The notes: a model not told the origin generated them from the letters alone. A DNA stretch of 64,000 bases from Gammaproteobacteria bacterium (GCA_021648145.1 JAKITI010000007.1:82386-146385); one strand, 5' to 3'. Shown: positions 7,552 through 17,649, counted from the first letter of the stretch. Numbers and translations are program-made.

Positions 7552-10500
7552 ATGAATATATTTAGCCGATTTTTAACTCCAAAATGGAAGCACAAGAAGC
7601 TTGAGGTTCGTAAGCAAGCAGTTCTTGAGCTGATTCCGGGGAAAAAAGAGTCCCAGATTATTTATTCGCAAGTGGCACAAAATGACCCTGGAAGTGAGTT
7701 ACGGATCATCGCTGTTCGAAGGCTCAGGTTCATTGATGTTGTGCAGAAAGTTGCAAATGATGGCCACGATAGCCGAGTGAAATCGGTTGCGAGTCGACGA
7801 CTTCATCAACTGTTGACAGGTGAAAATGTTGATATAGAAGCGTGTTTTGAAATTATTCAAAAAACAACAGATGAAAAGTTACTGGAACACGTTGCAAAAT
7901 CAAGCAGTCAACTCAAACTAAAGCAAGCGGCTCTTGATCGTATTGAGCGCCAAGCATTTTTGGGTGATTTAGCCATTAATGATGATAATGCTTCAATACG
8001 TATGGCGGCATTGCAAAAAATTATGCAGCGCTCTACTTTGGCGAGAGTGGCAAAAAAGAGTCGTACAACAGATAAAAAAATAAGTACGCTCGCTAAAGAA
8101 CGTGTTGCTGTATTGGTCGCAGAAGAGGAACGCCCCGAGCGTCTTAAAGCTGAAGCAAAGCAGTGTGCGAAAGATCTTTCATTGTTAATACAGGTTAATA
8201 AAAAAAATAGGGAGTGGCAGCAAACGAAGAGTCGCTATGAAAGTTTGCTCTCAACTTGGCATGGGCTGGAAGCGGAGTGGAGTGATGCGAAAAACTATGG
8301 GGTATGGAATGAACAGTTAGATGAGAGGTTCACAGAGCTGTGTAATGAATACGCTTCATCACTCGCTATACAGAATGAAAAAGAAGCTGAAAAGCGTGCT
8401 TATGAAGCTGAACATGCGCCGATGAGAGCAGTGATCGTTGAGTTGTGTGAAACGTTGGAAACGATAGCTTCAGATTACTCAGGGAAATCTTCACCTGAGC
8501 CTGATGATGCGAAGGTTATTGAGCAGTATTTGAGGTCAGCTAATATACAGTGGAAAGAACTGCAAAATAAAGCACCAGAAGATGTGGCACTGTACAGCGC
8601 TCGTTTTGAGCAGGTTTGTGAAAAATTAAATATTTATCAAAAAGGAATCGAGCTTCATACAGAGTCAAAATATAAAGCTCTGAATTTATTAGAAAATATT
8701 TCTACTGAAAATAACAATCAGCACTTAAATATTCGCAACATTAAAAGTCTGGAAAAACGATGGAGCGAATTACCTAGGCCTCTTGATTATAAGTTGGAGC
8801 GTTCACTGATAGATTTAGTGACAGCCGGTTTTCAAACACTTCATGAAAAATTCAAACAACAGGAAACTGAATGTAAAGAGAGTGCTCTTCTATTTGAATC
8901 ATTAGTGATTGAGATCGGGACGACACTGGATAATGGGGAAGTGCGACATGCGGCCAAATTAGTCAACCAGGGACGAAAAATACTGGAAAAAATACCCGAA
9001 AAGAGCTTGAAATTACTAGTTGATCACGATAAAAAGCAGCGCTTTCAAAGATATTCTGCGGAGCTGAATGAGCTAAAAAATTGGCATGATTGGTCGAGCC
9101 TTCCTGTTAAAGAGCGTCTTTGTCAAGAGATGGAGCAGCTTGCAGTTGAAGTCGAAAAAAATCAGGAAAACCCCGATTATGATTTGGGTGAAGTGGCTCG
9201 TTTAGTGAAAGTAGCCCGCGATGAATGGAAAACGACAGGTGCCAGTGATGATAAAAAGTTTTGGGAACGTTTTAATGATGCTTGTCACCGTGCTTATGAG
9301 CCTTGCAAAGGCTATTTTAATGCTCAATCGCAGCAGCGCGAGCAAAGCTTAAAACAAAAAGAGGCAGTTTGTGAAGGTTTGGAAAAATATGCTGACTTGC
9401 AAAAAATACAGGTTGAGCAAGGAAGCATTGACTGGGCTGCAGCAGAAAAAATTATCCGTGCAGCACAACAAGAGTGGCATGAAGCTGGCTTTGTTGATCG
9501 CAAATACCTTAAAACGATTAACAGTCGTTTTCGTAAAGTGATGAATCAATTACGTCGTGCCACAAAAAACAATCGGATTGAGAATAAAAATAAAAAATTA
9601 GAGTTAATCAAACAGTCTGAAGACGTGCGAACAAAATTGAATGAAGAAGAAATTGATATACAGCAAGCTATTCTTCAGATTAAACAAATTCAAGCGGTGT
9701 GGAAAATTGTTGGTAATGCATTAGATGACAGAGCTCTTTGGAAAGATTTACGTGTTATTTGTGATGATATATTCGATCGTCGTGATGAAAAAAATGAGGC
9801 AGCACATCAAGAGCAGTTGAATAATTTGACAGCAAAAGAGATTTTATGTGATGAAATTTCATCTTTAGCAAAGAACGATGTGGAGTTGATTCAAGTCGAG
9901 GTCGAAAAATTTCAAGATTTAAAAGATAAGTGGCAACAGTTAGGTGCTGTGCCTAAAAAAGAGTTTAAATCATCCAGCCAACGCTTTGAAAGTGTATGCG
10001 AGCAATTTGAAGTAAATTATAATAACTATATTAAAAATCAAAAGAAAATTAAAAAAGAACAACTGAAATTAAAACACAAAATATGCAGCGACCTTGAAAA
10101 ACTATTAGGAGAAGTCGTGAGTGCCAATATTGAGAAAGCTGATTTAGAAGATAAAATATTAGCGATTGATGAACAATGGAACGCACTCGAAAGCCAGAGC
10201 TCAGCTATTGATGCCGCGATAGTCATGCGTTATGAAAATACAAAATCTTCTCTTGATAGGCATAAAGTTGGTGAGGATATCACTGCTGATATTGATGCGT
10301 ATTGCCAATCAAATCAGTTAGCAAAAGAGAAGCTCTGTTTACGTTTGGAGGTTCTTGCTGGCGTTCCGTCGCCGGAAGAGGTCAAGCTGGAACGAATGCA
10401 GTATCAAGTGGCTATTCTGGCGGATGAGATGAAAAATAGTGAACCAAAAGATAAAAACTCTACACGCTTGGAGATTGAACACTCTTGGTATGCAGTAGGT

Positions 10501-10566
10501 TTGGTACCCGATGAACTTAATAGGCAACTGGAAAAGCGGTTTTTTACTGTTTTGGAAAATTTTTAA
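7552..10566 (+). CDS. DUF349 repeat protein, large coiled-coil rich
   Basis: This 1004-residue soluble protein contains multiple DUF349-type helical repeats, recognised by recurring W-x2-L/V, F...FxxxC/Y patterns, for example DEWKTTGASDDKKFWERFNDAC (about residues 553-575), QEWHEAGFVDRKYL and DKWQQLGAVPKKEFK. The N-terminal 200 residues look like HEAT-like repeats (DPGSELRIIAVRRLRFI). It has many lysine and glutamate heptads and no membrane segment. The function of DUF349 proteins is not settled. The ribosome site is weak. It overlaps the DHH gene by one base (TAATG), so the two are probably coupled. Confidence 0.9.
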   Translation: MNIFSRFLTPKWKHKKLEVRKQAVLELIPGKKESQIIYSQVAQNDPGSELRIIAVRRLRFIDVVQKVANDGHDSRVKSVASRRLHQLLTGENVDIEACFEIIQKTTDEKLLEHVAKSSSQLKLKQAALDRIERQAFLGDLAINDDNASIRMAALQKIMQRSTLARVAKKSRTTDKKISTLAKERVAVLVAEEERPERLKAEAKQCAKDLSLLIQVNKKNREWQQTKSRYESLLSTWHGLEAEWSDAKNYGVWNEQLDERFTELCNEYASSLAIQNEKEAEKRAYEAEHAPMRAVIVELCETLETIASDYSGKSSPEPDDAKVIEQYLRSANIQWKELQNKAPEDVALYSARFEQVCEKLNIYQKGIELHTESKYKALNLLENISTENNNQHLNIRNIKSLEKRWSELPRPLDYKLERSLIDLVTAGFQTLHEKFKQQETECKESALLFESLVIEIGTTLDNGEVRHAAKLVNQGRKILEKIPEKSLKLLVDHDKKQRFQRYSAELNELKNWHDWSSLPVKERLCQEMEQLAVEVEKNQENPDYDLGEVARLVKVARDEWKTTGASDDKKFWERFNDACHRAYEPCKGYFNAQSQQREQSLKQKEAVCEGLEKYADLQKIQVEQGSIDWAAAEKIIRAAQQEWHEAGFVDRKYLKTINSRFRKVMNQLRRATKNNRIENKNKKLELIKQSEDVRTKLNEEEIDIQQAILQIKQIQAVWKIVGNALDDRALWKDLRVICDDIFDRRDEKNEAAHQEQLNNLTAKEILCDEISSLAKNDVELIQVEVEKFQDLKDKWQQLGAVPKKEFKSSSQRFESVCEQFEVNYNNYIKNQKKIKKEQLKLKHKICSDLEKLLGEVVSANIEKADLEDKILAIDEQWNALESQSSAIDAAIVMRYENTKSSLDRHKVGEDITADIDAYCQSNQLAKEKLCLRLEVLAGVPSPEEVKLERMQYQVAILADEMKNSEPKDKNSTRLEIEHSWYAVGLVPDELNRQLEKRFFTVLENF

Positions 10567-11519
10567 TGAAATATTGCGATGTATTTAATGGTGATGCGGA
10601 TGGTATTTGTGCTCTGCAACAGCTCAGACTGGAAAGCCCACAGGCAAGTCAGCTTGTAACAGGTGTAAAAAGAGATATTGCGTTACTGAATCGTGTTGAT
10701 GCAGACGCGGGTGATTTTGTAACTGTATTGGATATCTCGCTGGATAAGAATAGGGGAAGTTTATTAAGGCTATTAAATACAGGTGTCAAAGTTCAATACT
10801 TTGACCATCATTTTGCCGGTGACATTCCTGAAAATGAGCGTCTGGATGCAATGATTAATCCATCTTCAGATGTTTGTACCAGCATACTTGTCAATCAATA
10901 TTTAAATGGAAAGTTTTCTGATTGGGCCGTCGTTGGAGCATATGGGGATAACCTGGCTGTAACGGCAGAGCAAGTAGGTAAGTCACTAAATAGCGAACAA
11001 AAAATTCTACTCCGCCAGTTGGGAGAGTGTATGAACTATAATGCATACGGAGCTTCATTAGATGATCTGCATTTTACGCCGACTGTATTATTTAATTTGA
11101 TTCGGCCTTATGAGTCACCTTTTGAGTTTATTGAAAAAGAGTCAGATGCTTATAAAAGCTTGTGTGATGGTTATCGCCAGGATATGCAGAAGGCTGAAAA
11201 TATCAAAATGATGAAAGCCGATGATGCACATGCTGTTTTACTATTTCCTAATGAAGTTTGGGCGCGACGTGTGAGTGGTGTTTATGCCAACAAACTTGCA
11301 AGTGAAAATCCAAATCGGGCTCATGCACTGCTCACTGAGCGAAGTGACGGTGGTTATCTTGTCAGTGTCAGAGCCCCTTTTTCAAATAAGGATGGTGCTG
11401 ATTTGTTATGCCGCAGTTTTCCAACGGGAGGCGGACGTAAAGCTGCTGCGGGTATTAATAATTTACCTGAAAATATGCTGAATGAATTTCTGGAACAATT
11501 TAAGCGAGCCTATATTTAG
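10566..11519 (+). CDS. DHH-family phosphoesterase
   Basis: This 317-residue protein has DHH-type metal-binding motifs: FNGDADGICAL (DxD, residues 8-18), VLDISLDKN (second aspartate) and FDHHFAG. A DHHA1-like C-terminal domain ends in a glycine-rich FPTGGGRKAAAG substrate-binding loop. Such enzymes hydrolyse phosphodiester bonds in short oligonucleotides, cyclic dinucleotides or related substrates; the substrate cannot be told here. Length is shorter than RecJ and similar to NrnA-like proteins. It is coupled to the DUF349 gene upstream and closely followed by a permease. Confidence 0.88.
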   Translation: MKYCDVFNGDADGICALQQLRLESPQASQLVTGVKRDIALLNRVDADAGDFVTVLDISLDKNRGSLLRLLNTGVKVQYFDHHFAGDIPENERLDAMINPSSDVCTSILVNQYLNGKFSDWAVVGAYGDNLAVTAEQVGKSLNSEQKILLRQLGECMNYNAYGASLDDLHFTPTVLFNLIRPYESPFEFIEKESDAYKSLCDGYRQDMQKAENIKMMKADDAHAVLLFPNEVWARRVSGVYANKLASENPNRAHALLTERSDGGYLVSVRAPFSNKDGADLLCRSFPTGGGRKAAAGINNLPENMLNEFLEQFKRAYI

Positions 11520-11521
11520 CA

Positions 11522-13291
11522 ATGATGTGGGAAGCCTGGTTCACGTTAAGTGTTATTGCGCTCTGTTTTGGTATCCTGAGCTTGACACGACTGGCACCAG
11601 ATATGGTGCTGGTCGGTGGGTTAACACTTCTTTTATTAAGTGGTGTGCTGACACCACAAGCAGCGCTGATTGGTCTTTCAAATGAAGGTATGGTTACGAT
11701 TGGAATGTTGTATGTCGTTGCCGCAGGAGTGCGGGAAACTGGCGCAATAAACTCATTTGTTCCGACTCTTTTAGGTCAGCCGAAATCACTTCAACATGCA
11801 CAAAGCCGATTGATGGCTCCCGTTGCCGTGATGAGTGCTTTCATGAACAATACACCTGTTGTTGCCATGTTAATTCCTGTCGTGAGTGAATGGGCGAAAA
11901 AATACCAGTTTGCCGTTTCCAAGCTCATGATTCCTCTGAGTTATGCAGCCATTGCAGGTGGAACTTGTACGCTGATCGGTACCAGCACTAATCTGGTGGT
12001 CAATGGTTTATTAGTTTCGGAGACTGATCATGCCAGCTTGGGAATGTTTGAAATTGCCTGGGTGGGCGTGCCTGTTGTAATTGCCGTGATGTTATTCGTT
12101 TTGTTGTTTAGCCGATGGCTATTACCTGAGCGCCAGTCTGCAATTGCCCAACTGGCTAATTCTCGCTCTTACATTGTCGAAATGTTGGTGGAGGAAGGTA
12201 GTTCGCTTGCAGGAAAAAGTATCAATGATGCTGGATTGCGTAATCTGCCTGGTATGTATTTGATGGAAATTGATCGTGAAGGTCATATTATGCCGGCTGT
12301 TTCCTCTTATGAGCATTTAAAAGAGAATGATCGACTGATTTTTACAGGGGTTGTAGAGTCTGTCGTTGATTTACACAAAATTCGAGGGTTAACACCTGCA
12401 ACGGATCAGGTCTTTAAATTAAACTCTCCACGTACTGATCGGTCACTGGTTGAAGCTGTTGTTTCAGATAGTTGCCCTTTGGTTGGAAAAAGTATTCGTG
12501 AAGGGCGGTTTCGTACAAGATATAATGCAGCAATCATTGCTGTTGCCCGTAATGGTGAGCACATTAATGAAAAAATTGGTGATATTGTACTGCGCCCAGG
12601 TGATACTTTGTTACTAGAATGCCACCACTCATTTGCTGATCAGGAAAAAAACTCAAAAGACTTCTTTCTTGTCAGTAAAATAGAAGATTCAACTCCGCCT
12701 CGACATGAAAAATCTGCGATTGCTTTAGTAATTCTCATTGGTATGGTGGCTTGTGCAACGTTTAACATCCTGAGTATGCTGGAAGCCTCAATGTTAGCCG
12801 CAGGTTTGATGATATTGACAGGCTGTGTTTCCGCATCAAGTGCCAGGCGTAATGTTGACTGGATGGTTTTAATCGTTATTGCGGCTTCGTTTGGAATCGG
12901 GCAAGCAATGCAAGTCAGCGGAGCCGCTGAGCAAATAGCGCAACTTCTCATCTCTTTTACAGCAGGAAACCCTTGGGTTGCGTTAAGCATGATATTTTTG
13001 ATTACCGCAATATTTACGGCCATGATCACAAATAATGCTGCGGCTGTATTAATGTTTCCAATTGCATTGCAAACGGCGCAGAACCTTGATGTGAACTACA
13101 TGCCTTTTTTAATTGCCATTATGGTGGCTGCATCGGCAAGCTTTGCGACACCTATTGGTTACCAAACAAACTTAATGGTGATGGGCCCTGGCGGCTATCA
13201 ATTTAAAGATTATCTAAAAATTGGTATTCCTTTAACAATAATAGTTGGAGCGATTACCATACTTATCGCACCCTTGGTCTGGCCTTTTTAA
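11522..13291 (+). CDS. SLC13/DASS-type permease with two RCK_C (TrkA_C) domains
   Basis: This 589-residue inner membrane protein has N-terminal transmembrane helices containing the anion-transporter patterns FMNNTPVVAMLIPV and LIGTSTNLVVNGLL. Two soluble RCK_C/TrkA_C domains sit between the membrane halves (approximately residues 220-300 and 310-390: EEGSSLAGKSINDAGLRNLPG, LVGKSIREGRFRTRYNAAIIAV). A second membrane half carries ITNNAAAVLMFPIAL and TPIGYQTNLMVMGPGGY. This is the layout of sodium/sulfate- or sulfur-compound-type permeases. The substrate is unknown; sulfate or a dicarboxylate are options. The start is ATGATG; either methionine is possible. Confidence 0.87.
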   Translation: MMWEAWFTLSVIALCFGILSLTRLAPDMVLVGGLTLLLLSGVLTPQAALIGLSNEGMVTIGMLYVVAAGVRETGAINSFVPTLLGQPKSLQHAQSRLMAPVAVMSAFMNNTPVVAMLIPVVSEWAKKYQFAVSKLMIPLSYAAIAGGTCTLIGTSTNLVVNGLLVSETDHASLGMFEIAWVGVPVVIAVMLFVLLFSRWLLPERQSAIAQLANSRSYIVEMLVEEGSSLAGKSINDAGLRNLPGMYLMEIDREGHIMPAVSSYEHLKENDRLIFTGVVESVVDLHKIRGLTPATDQVFKLNSPRTDRSLVEAVVSDSCPLVGKSIREGRFRTRYNAAIIAVARNGEHINEKIGDIVLRPGDTLLLECHHSFADQEKNSKDFFLVSKIEDSTPPRHEKSAIALVILIGMVACATFNILSMLEASMLAAGLMILTGCVSASSARRNVDWMVLIVIAASFGIGQAMQVSGAAEQIAQLLISFTAGNPWVALSMIFLITAIFTAMITNNAAAVLMFPIALQTAQNLDVNYMPFLIAIMVAASASFATPIGYQTNLMVMGPGGYQFKDYLKIGIPLTIIVGAITILIAPLVWPF

Positions 13292-13303
13292 AGATACTTA
13301 ATA

Positions 13304-15418
13304 ATGACGAATCGCCGCTCTTGTCTGGTTTTTTCTGGTAAACATGAGTGGTGTCAGGATAATGCAAAAAAGCTGCTTGATGATTCAGGTTTTTCTTCTA
13401 CATTATGGGTGTCAGATAGCCCGCCTGATGGCGTGAATACGCTCACTAATAAGCAAGCAAAAAAAGTGTTAGGCCAAGAATTTGATGCAGTTGTTGTGGA
13501 TGCTTGGTCGGGTCTGAATCCAGATGTTTTAGGCGCTGTTGCGGGTACGGTACATGGTGGTGGAGTGCTCGTATTATTGGTGCCAAAATTGAGTGAATGG
13601 CCACTGTTTAATGACCCTGAATATACGCGTCTTATAAATATTCCTTATCAAACAACTGATATTAAAGGACGTTTTTTAAAGCGCTTTTCTCATGTGATTG
13701 CCAGTGATTCAAATATAACATTGTTAAAACAAGAGAGAAACCAACTATTAAGCAGCGCGCTTCCCGCCTTACATAAAAAGAGTAATAAAGTAACAAGTCG
13801 AACAGCGGATCAACAACGAGCTATAGATGCCGTGATCAAGGTAGCAACAGGTCGTCGTCGCCGTCCCATTGTTTTAAATGCAGATCGTGGGCGCGGTAAA
13901 TCAGCTGCATTAGGGATGGCATCAGCAGAGCTATTTCAGCAAGGCGTGCAACGTATTATTGTCACTGCACCGCGTAAAGAGGCCGTAGCGATACTCTTTG
14001 AACATGCCGCTTCACTATTTCCAGAACCAGCAACAAAGCTGGTCTTTATACCCCCTGACGAATTATGTCAATCAAAACCACAGACTGATCTGTTGTTGGT
14101 TGATGAAGCGGCGGCAATTCCGGTGCCAATGCTGGAAAATCTATTGAAAAAATATTCCAGAATTGTTTTTTCAACGACTGTTCACGGTTATGAAGGAACC
14201 GGTCGGGGCTTTTTTTTACGCTTTCATAAAATATTGGATCAACGTACACCAGGATGGAAAACAGTTCATTTAAAGCAGCCCGTTCGCTTTGATGAAAATG
14301 ATCCTGTTGAGCGATTTATTTTTCGGGCTTTAATGTTAGACGCATCTTATGCGCCTATAGATCAGGTGGATAGGGCAAGTCCAAGCAACTCTATTGTTGA
14401 ACGCATTAATCGTGATGAGCTGGTGAATGATGAAAGCATGCTTTCCCAACTGTTTGGACTGCTTGTATTCGCACACTACCGAACACGACCCAATGATTTA
14501 CGCCATCTACTGGATGCGCCCAATTTATCGGTTTATGTGTTGCGCCATGAAGGTTTTATTGTGGCAACAGCACTGGTGTCACAAGAAGGCGGTTTAGATG
14601 GCATATTAAGCAAAGCAATTTACGAAGGTCATCGTCGAGTACAAGGACATCTTATACCGCAATCACTGGCTGCACATGCAGGGCTTGTTAATGCGCCTGA
14701 ACTGAAGTGTGCACGTATTATGCGTATTGCTGTTCATCCAGAGTTGCATGGGCGAGGGCTTGGAACGCAGCTGCTTTCCGAAGTTACAAAAATGGCAAAA
14801 GTTGAAGGCTTTGATTATATCGGAGCCAGCTTCGGCGCAACTTGTGAACTTATTCGGTTTTGGGGAAATTCTGATTATCATCCCGTTCATTTGGGGTTGA
14901 AACGAGAGCATGTGAGCGGCAGTCATGCTGTGATGGTATTAAAACCATTAACAAGTAAAGGGGAAAGCTTATATCAACAAGCACGTCAGAAGTTGTCCAT
15001 CTGCTTTCCTCACTTGCTGTCAGAATCTTTGTGTGACTTAGAGCCTGAAATTGCTTCAATGTTGATGTTCAATCTGGTAAAAAATAAAGTTTGTATAAAA
15101 GACCAGATTGATTGTGAAGAGTGGCGTGATATAAAAGCATTTGCTTTTTCCAAACGTGGCTATGAAGTCACACTGTTGCCATTATGGAAATTGACTGTCT
15201 GCGTATTAACCGAATCAAAAGGTCATGGTTTATTAAACGATATGCAACGCTCTCTACTTGTGACAAAAGTTTTGCAAAAGAGGAGATGGTCTGAAGTAGT
15301 ATCGCTATTAAATTTGCAAGGGCGTGCCCAAGCGATTGAGATGTTACGTCAAACGATTGCTGATTTATGCGCAGCTATTTCAAGCAAACAATCCAGCCAA
15401 GAGAAAGCCAATCGCTAG
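13304..15418 (+). CDS. tmcA: tRNA(Met) cytidine acetyltransferase TmcA
   Basis: This 704-residue protein matches TmcA in size and layout: an N-terminal DUF1726-like domain, a helicase-like ATPase with Walker A-like NADRGRGKSAALG (about residues 195-207) and Walker B LLLVDEAAAIP, a GNAT domain with IMRIAVHPELHGRGLGTQLL (acetyl-CoA loop), and a C-terminal tRNA-binding domain. It makes N4-acetylcytidine at the wobble position of elongator tRNA(Met), using acetyl-CoA and ATP. Its last 39 bp overlap the convergent DUF350 gene. Confidence 0.95.
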   Translation: MTNRRSCLVFSGKHEWCQDNAKKLLDDSGFSSTLWVSDSPPDGVNTLTNKQAKKVLGQEFDAVVVDAWSGLNPDVLGAVAGTVHGGGVLVLLVPKLSEWPLFNDPEYTRLINIPYQTTDIKGRFLKRFSHVIASDSNITLLKQERNQLLSSALPALHKKSNKVTSRTADQQRAIDAVIKVATGRRRRPIVLNADRGRGKSAALGMASAELFQQGVQRIIVTAPRKEAVAILFEHAASLFPEPATKLVFIPPDELCQSKPQTDLLLVDEAAAIPVPMLENLLKKYSRIVFSTTVHGYEGTGRGFFLRFHKILDQRTPGWKTVHLKQPVRFDENDPVERFIFRALMLDASYAPIDQVDRASPSNSIVERINRDELVNDESMLSQLFGLLVFAHYRTRPNDLRHLLDAPNLSVYVLRHEGFIVATALVSQEGGLDGILSKAIYEGHRRVQGHLIPQSLAAHAGLVNAPELKCARIMRIAVHPELHGRGLGTQLLSEVTKMAKVEGFDYIGASFGATCELIRFWGNSDYHPVHLGLKREHVSGSHAVMVLKPLTSKGESLYQQARQKLSICFPHLLSESLCDLEPEIASMLMFNLVKNKVCIKDQIDCEEWRDIKAFAFSKRGYEVTLLPLWKLTVCVLTESKGHGLLNDMQRSLLVTKVLQKRRWSEVVSLLNLQGRAQAIEMLRQTIADLCAAISSKQSSQEKANR

Positions 15419-16273
15419 ATAGATCGCAGCTTCAATGGCTCCCACCGCAACATTCTTTTGTTTATCGACCTCTAAAGCAACGTCAACACCGGCAAGGACC
15501 ACTTTACGAGTGATAGCAGCAGCTCCCGTTAATAATAGAAACATAATGCAAGCCACAACAAACCAGAGTACCGCTTGAATCGTTAAGCTATCTTCAATAT
15601 AAGCAACCATGCCGGAGGCCGCCGTCACAGCCAGTGCGACACCGATACGATACCCAGAAAAGCGCAAGGCGAGGGCGATGTTATTCTTTTCAATCTCTTG
15701 GTGAATAGAGCCGCCAGGGTGACGAGAGACGAATAGTTTACTGCGGTATAACGTAGCAAGTAGCAGTAGAATCTGTGATAACAAAAATCCCCCAAGAACC
15801 ATAAAAATATCACTCAGTGCACTGCCATCGACCCAAGTCATAACGGCGCGAATAATGATGGCTGTTGCGATCATGTTGCCGGCATCAACCAGTCCCGCAG
15901 CAATATTACCTTTCATTATCTCACTTTGAATTGAGATGTGAGGCAGGGAAATTCGATCAAATACAATGCGGGTGAGCCACATTAGAAAAATACCAGATAC
16001 GCCATAAACAAGTATGAGTATTAACTCATCCAGTAGGCTGGTACTGATATCACCTGAAAGTACGCCCATCAGCATGATAGCAATAGCAATAATCGCTCCT
16101 GCTTTTGCGATCCCGAGTGCAGGGTTTGCTTGCCTGGATTGTTCGTTTGAAACGCTTGCGACCAACCCCATCATTAATTTCACACCCGCCAGCATTGCAA
16201 CAACGACTATGAAATCAAGAAAATAATAGCCTAGTGTGATCGCATCAATATTGATAAAGTTTTCCATTTTCAT
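15380..16273 (-). CDS. DUF350 integral membrane protein (YjfL-like), last gene of the PspA operon
   Basis: This 297-residue inner membrane protein has about eight predicted helices arranged as two similar DUF350 halves: GIAKAGAIIAIAIMLMGVLSG near residue 55, paired with NNIALALRFSGYRIGVALAVT near residue 205. Each half contains a DUF350-type (N)xAxA segment. E. coli YjfL has one such unit and this family often two. It is the final gene of the PspA/DUF2491/DUF2170 operon, 15 bp after the lipoprotein gene. Its stop lies inside the tmcA 3' end. It presumably works with the PspA-like protein at the inner membrane; mechanism unknown. Confidence 0.85.
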   Translation of the reverse strand: MKMENFINIDAITLGYYFLDFIVVVAMLAGVKLMMGLVASVSNEQSRQANPALGIAKAGAIIAIAIMLMGVLSGDISTSLLDELILILVYGVSGIFLMWLTRIVFDRISLPHISIQSEIMKGNIAAGLVDAGNMIATAIIIRAVMTWVDGSALSDIFMVLGGFLLSQILLLLATLYRSKLFVSRHPGGSIHQEIEKNNIALALRFSGYRIGVALAVTAASGMVAYIEDSLTIQAVLWFVVACIMFLLLTGAAAITRKVVLAGVDVALEVDKQKNVAVGAIEAAIYLAIGFLLAGLFA

Positions 16274-16288
16274 TCTCTCGAAAGTCGA

Positions 16289-17263
16289 TTACTTGCCACG
16301 TTTTAAACCGCGTGAACCAGATGAAGTTCCACGGCTGCTACTGGAATAGGATGAATAAGTTGAAGCGCGCTTTGAAGCACTTCCAAAACCACTGGGTTTG
16401 GATGATGAGCCACGGTTTGCCGCATAATTACTTTGACGTTTTTGACCAGCAATACTGCCATATTTTTTGGCTGGAGGCGTTTTAATTCCTTTTTTTGCCA
16501 GGCTGCCTTTGTTTTTTTCCCAACCCGCACGATCTGATGCGCTACCGTATGAGGAGCGTCCATAATCTTGATGGTAGCTGTAATTTTGACGACTGTGCCA
16601 GTTGTCACGATTGATTAAGCCTCGATTATAACCAAAGCCGCCACCAAATACAGCGTTAGCCACTGTGCTGAGCATCATGTATTGGCCATACCACTCCCAA
16701 AAAGAGGTGCCCGAAGAGTCTGTTTTCCATTCGCCGTAACCGGGGTTTCCGACCAATTGGTTGCCAGGCGTAGTAAGCTCACCAGCTTGTTTTTTAGGAA
16801 TATTGACTCGGGGGAGTTTGCCATCTGAGAGGTCAGCCAGTGTATTGACAATATCCAGGAGTGAATCATTAAAAATGATGGGATCAGAGGCAACCCATAA
16901 ATTATTCAGTTCATTGATTGATGCATTGAATGCTTGTTCATTCTCTGGTGTTTGCTTGACCGCTTGAAGGCGGGTATTCAGTGCTGTGTAAGGGGTACCA
17001 GAAGAAGTTGCATCGCGCCCAAGCATATCGGCAATATCTGCCATATCGGGTTGCTGATAGATAAGTTTGTCAGCATAATTTTTAGCGATGAGTGCATTAC
17101 GCAGTTGTTTATTATCCAATGATTTGCCAAGATCACTAATGCGCTGGGCGGTCATTTGATAATTTTCAGCAACCTTCTCTTCATATTGATTGCCGCAGCC
17201 TTGTAGTACCAGCATCAGGCAAACAATGAAAAACACTTGCGACAGGTTTCTCAAATTGTTCAA
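16289..17263 (-). CDS. Predicted lipoprotein with Ser/Gly/Arg-rich tail, PspA operon
   Basis: This 324-residue protein has a signal peptide and lipobox LVLQGC (cysteine near residue 23). A mostly helical domain follows (residues 25-130), then a tyrosine/glycine-rich middle (WEWYGQYMMLSTVANAVFGGGFGYNRG). The tail from about residue 235 is low complexity, rich in serine, glycine, lysine and arginine, and ends RGLKRGK. The aromatic/glycine segment resembles the DUF1190/YjfM-type partner of E. coli only loosely. By position it replaces YjfM in the operon. The envelope location is well supported; the role is unknown. Confidence 0.75.
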   Translation of the reverse strand: MNNLRNLSQVFFIVCLMLVLQGCGNQYEEKVAENYQMTAQRISDLGKSLDNKQLRNALIAKNYADKLIYQQPDMADIADMLGRDATSSGTPYTALNTRLQAVKQTPENEQAFNASINELNNLWVASDPIIFNDSLLDIVNTLADLSDGKLPRVNIPKKQAGELTTPGNQLVGNPGYGEWKTDSSGTSFWEWYGQYMMLSTVANAVFGGGFGYNRGLINRDNWHSRQNYSYHQDYGRSSYGSASDRAGWEKNKGSLAKKGIKTPPAKKYGSIAGQKRQSNYAANRGSSSKPSGFGSASKRASTYSSYSSSSRGTSSGSRGLKRGK

Positions 17264-17319
17264 AAGGTTATCTCCATAATATATTGTTACTGCAAGATTA
17301 TTGCAGAACGCTTTGTATG

Positions 17320-17649
17320 CTATTCGTTTTGGGCTTTTTCTGCAAATTCAATTAAATCGTTGCGAATGGCTTCTCTGATGCTCTCTTTATCGTCCGGTGA
17401 CAGGCAATATCGAGTGGCTAAAGATTGATAATCTTTCTGATTAAGTGAAATTGTAAGGCGAGGGCGCTTTGGCGGTGTGACTTCCAAACCAATAATTTTC
17501 CTGATTTGATCAGAGGGACTCAAACCCAGTTTGCTGGCTTCATCACGAATAATATGTGGAATATTGCCGCTGAACTCGAAAGCAAGTTGAATCGCTCGAA
17601 TGCTTTTTGCCGAGCGACTCCAGTTTTGTGGCAGTTTTTTTTTGACCAA
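17320..17649 (-). CDS. Small basic protein of the PspA operon, possible ribbon-helix-helix fold
   Basis: This 109-residue soluble protein has the segments IIRDEASKLGLSPSDQIRKIIG (residues 34-54) and RPRLTISLNQKDYQSLATRYCL (near residues 78-99), which look like short strand-helix-helix units of ribbon-helix-helix or antitoxin-type DNA-binding proteins. I do not recognise the family with confidence. It lies 18 bp after DUF2491 and 56 bp before the lipoprotein gene, inside the PspA operon. It could be an autoregulator of the operon, whose promoter carries direct repeats; that is speculative. Confidence 0.65.
   Translation of the reverse strand: MVKKKLPQNWSRSAKSIRAIQLAFEFSGNIPHIIRDEASKLGLSPSDQIRKIIGLEVTPPKRPRLTISLNQKDYQSLATRYCLSPDDKESIREAIRNDLIEFAEKAQNE

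Noticed and set aside
12640..13029. 129-codon frame antisense to the SLC13-like gene
   Set aside because: Shadow of transmembrane segments; no ribosome site.
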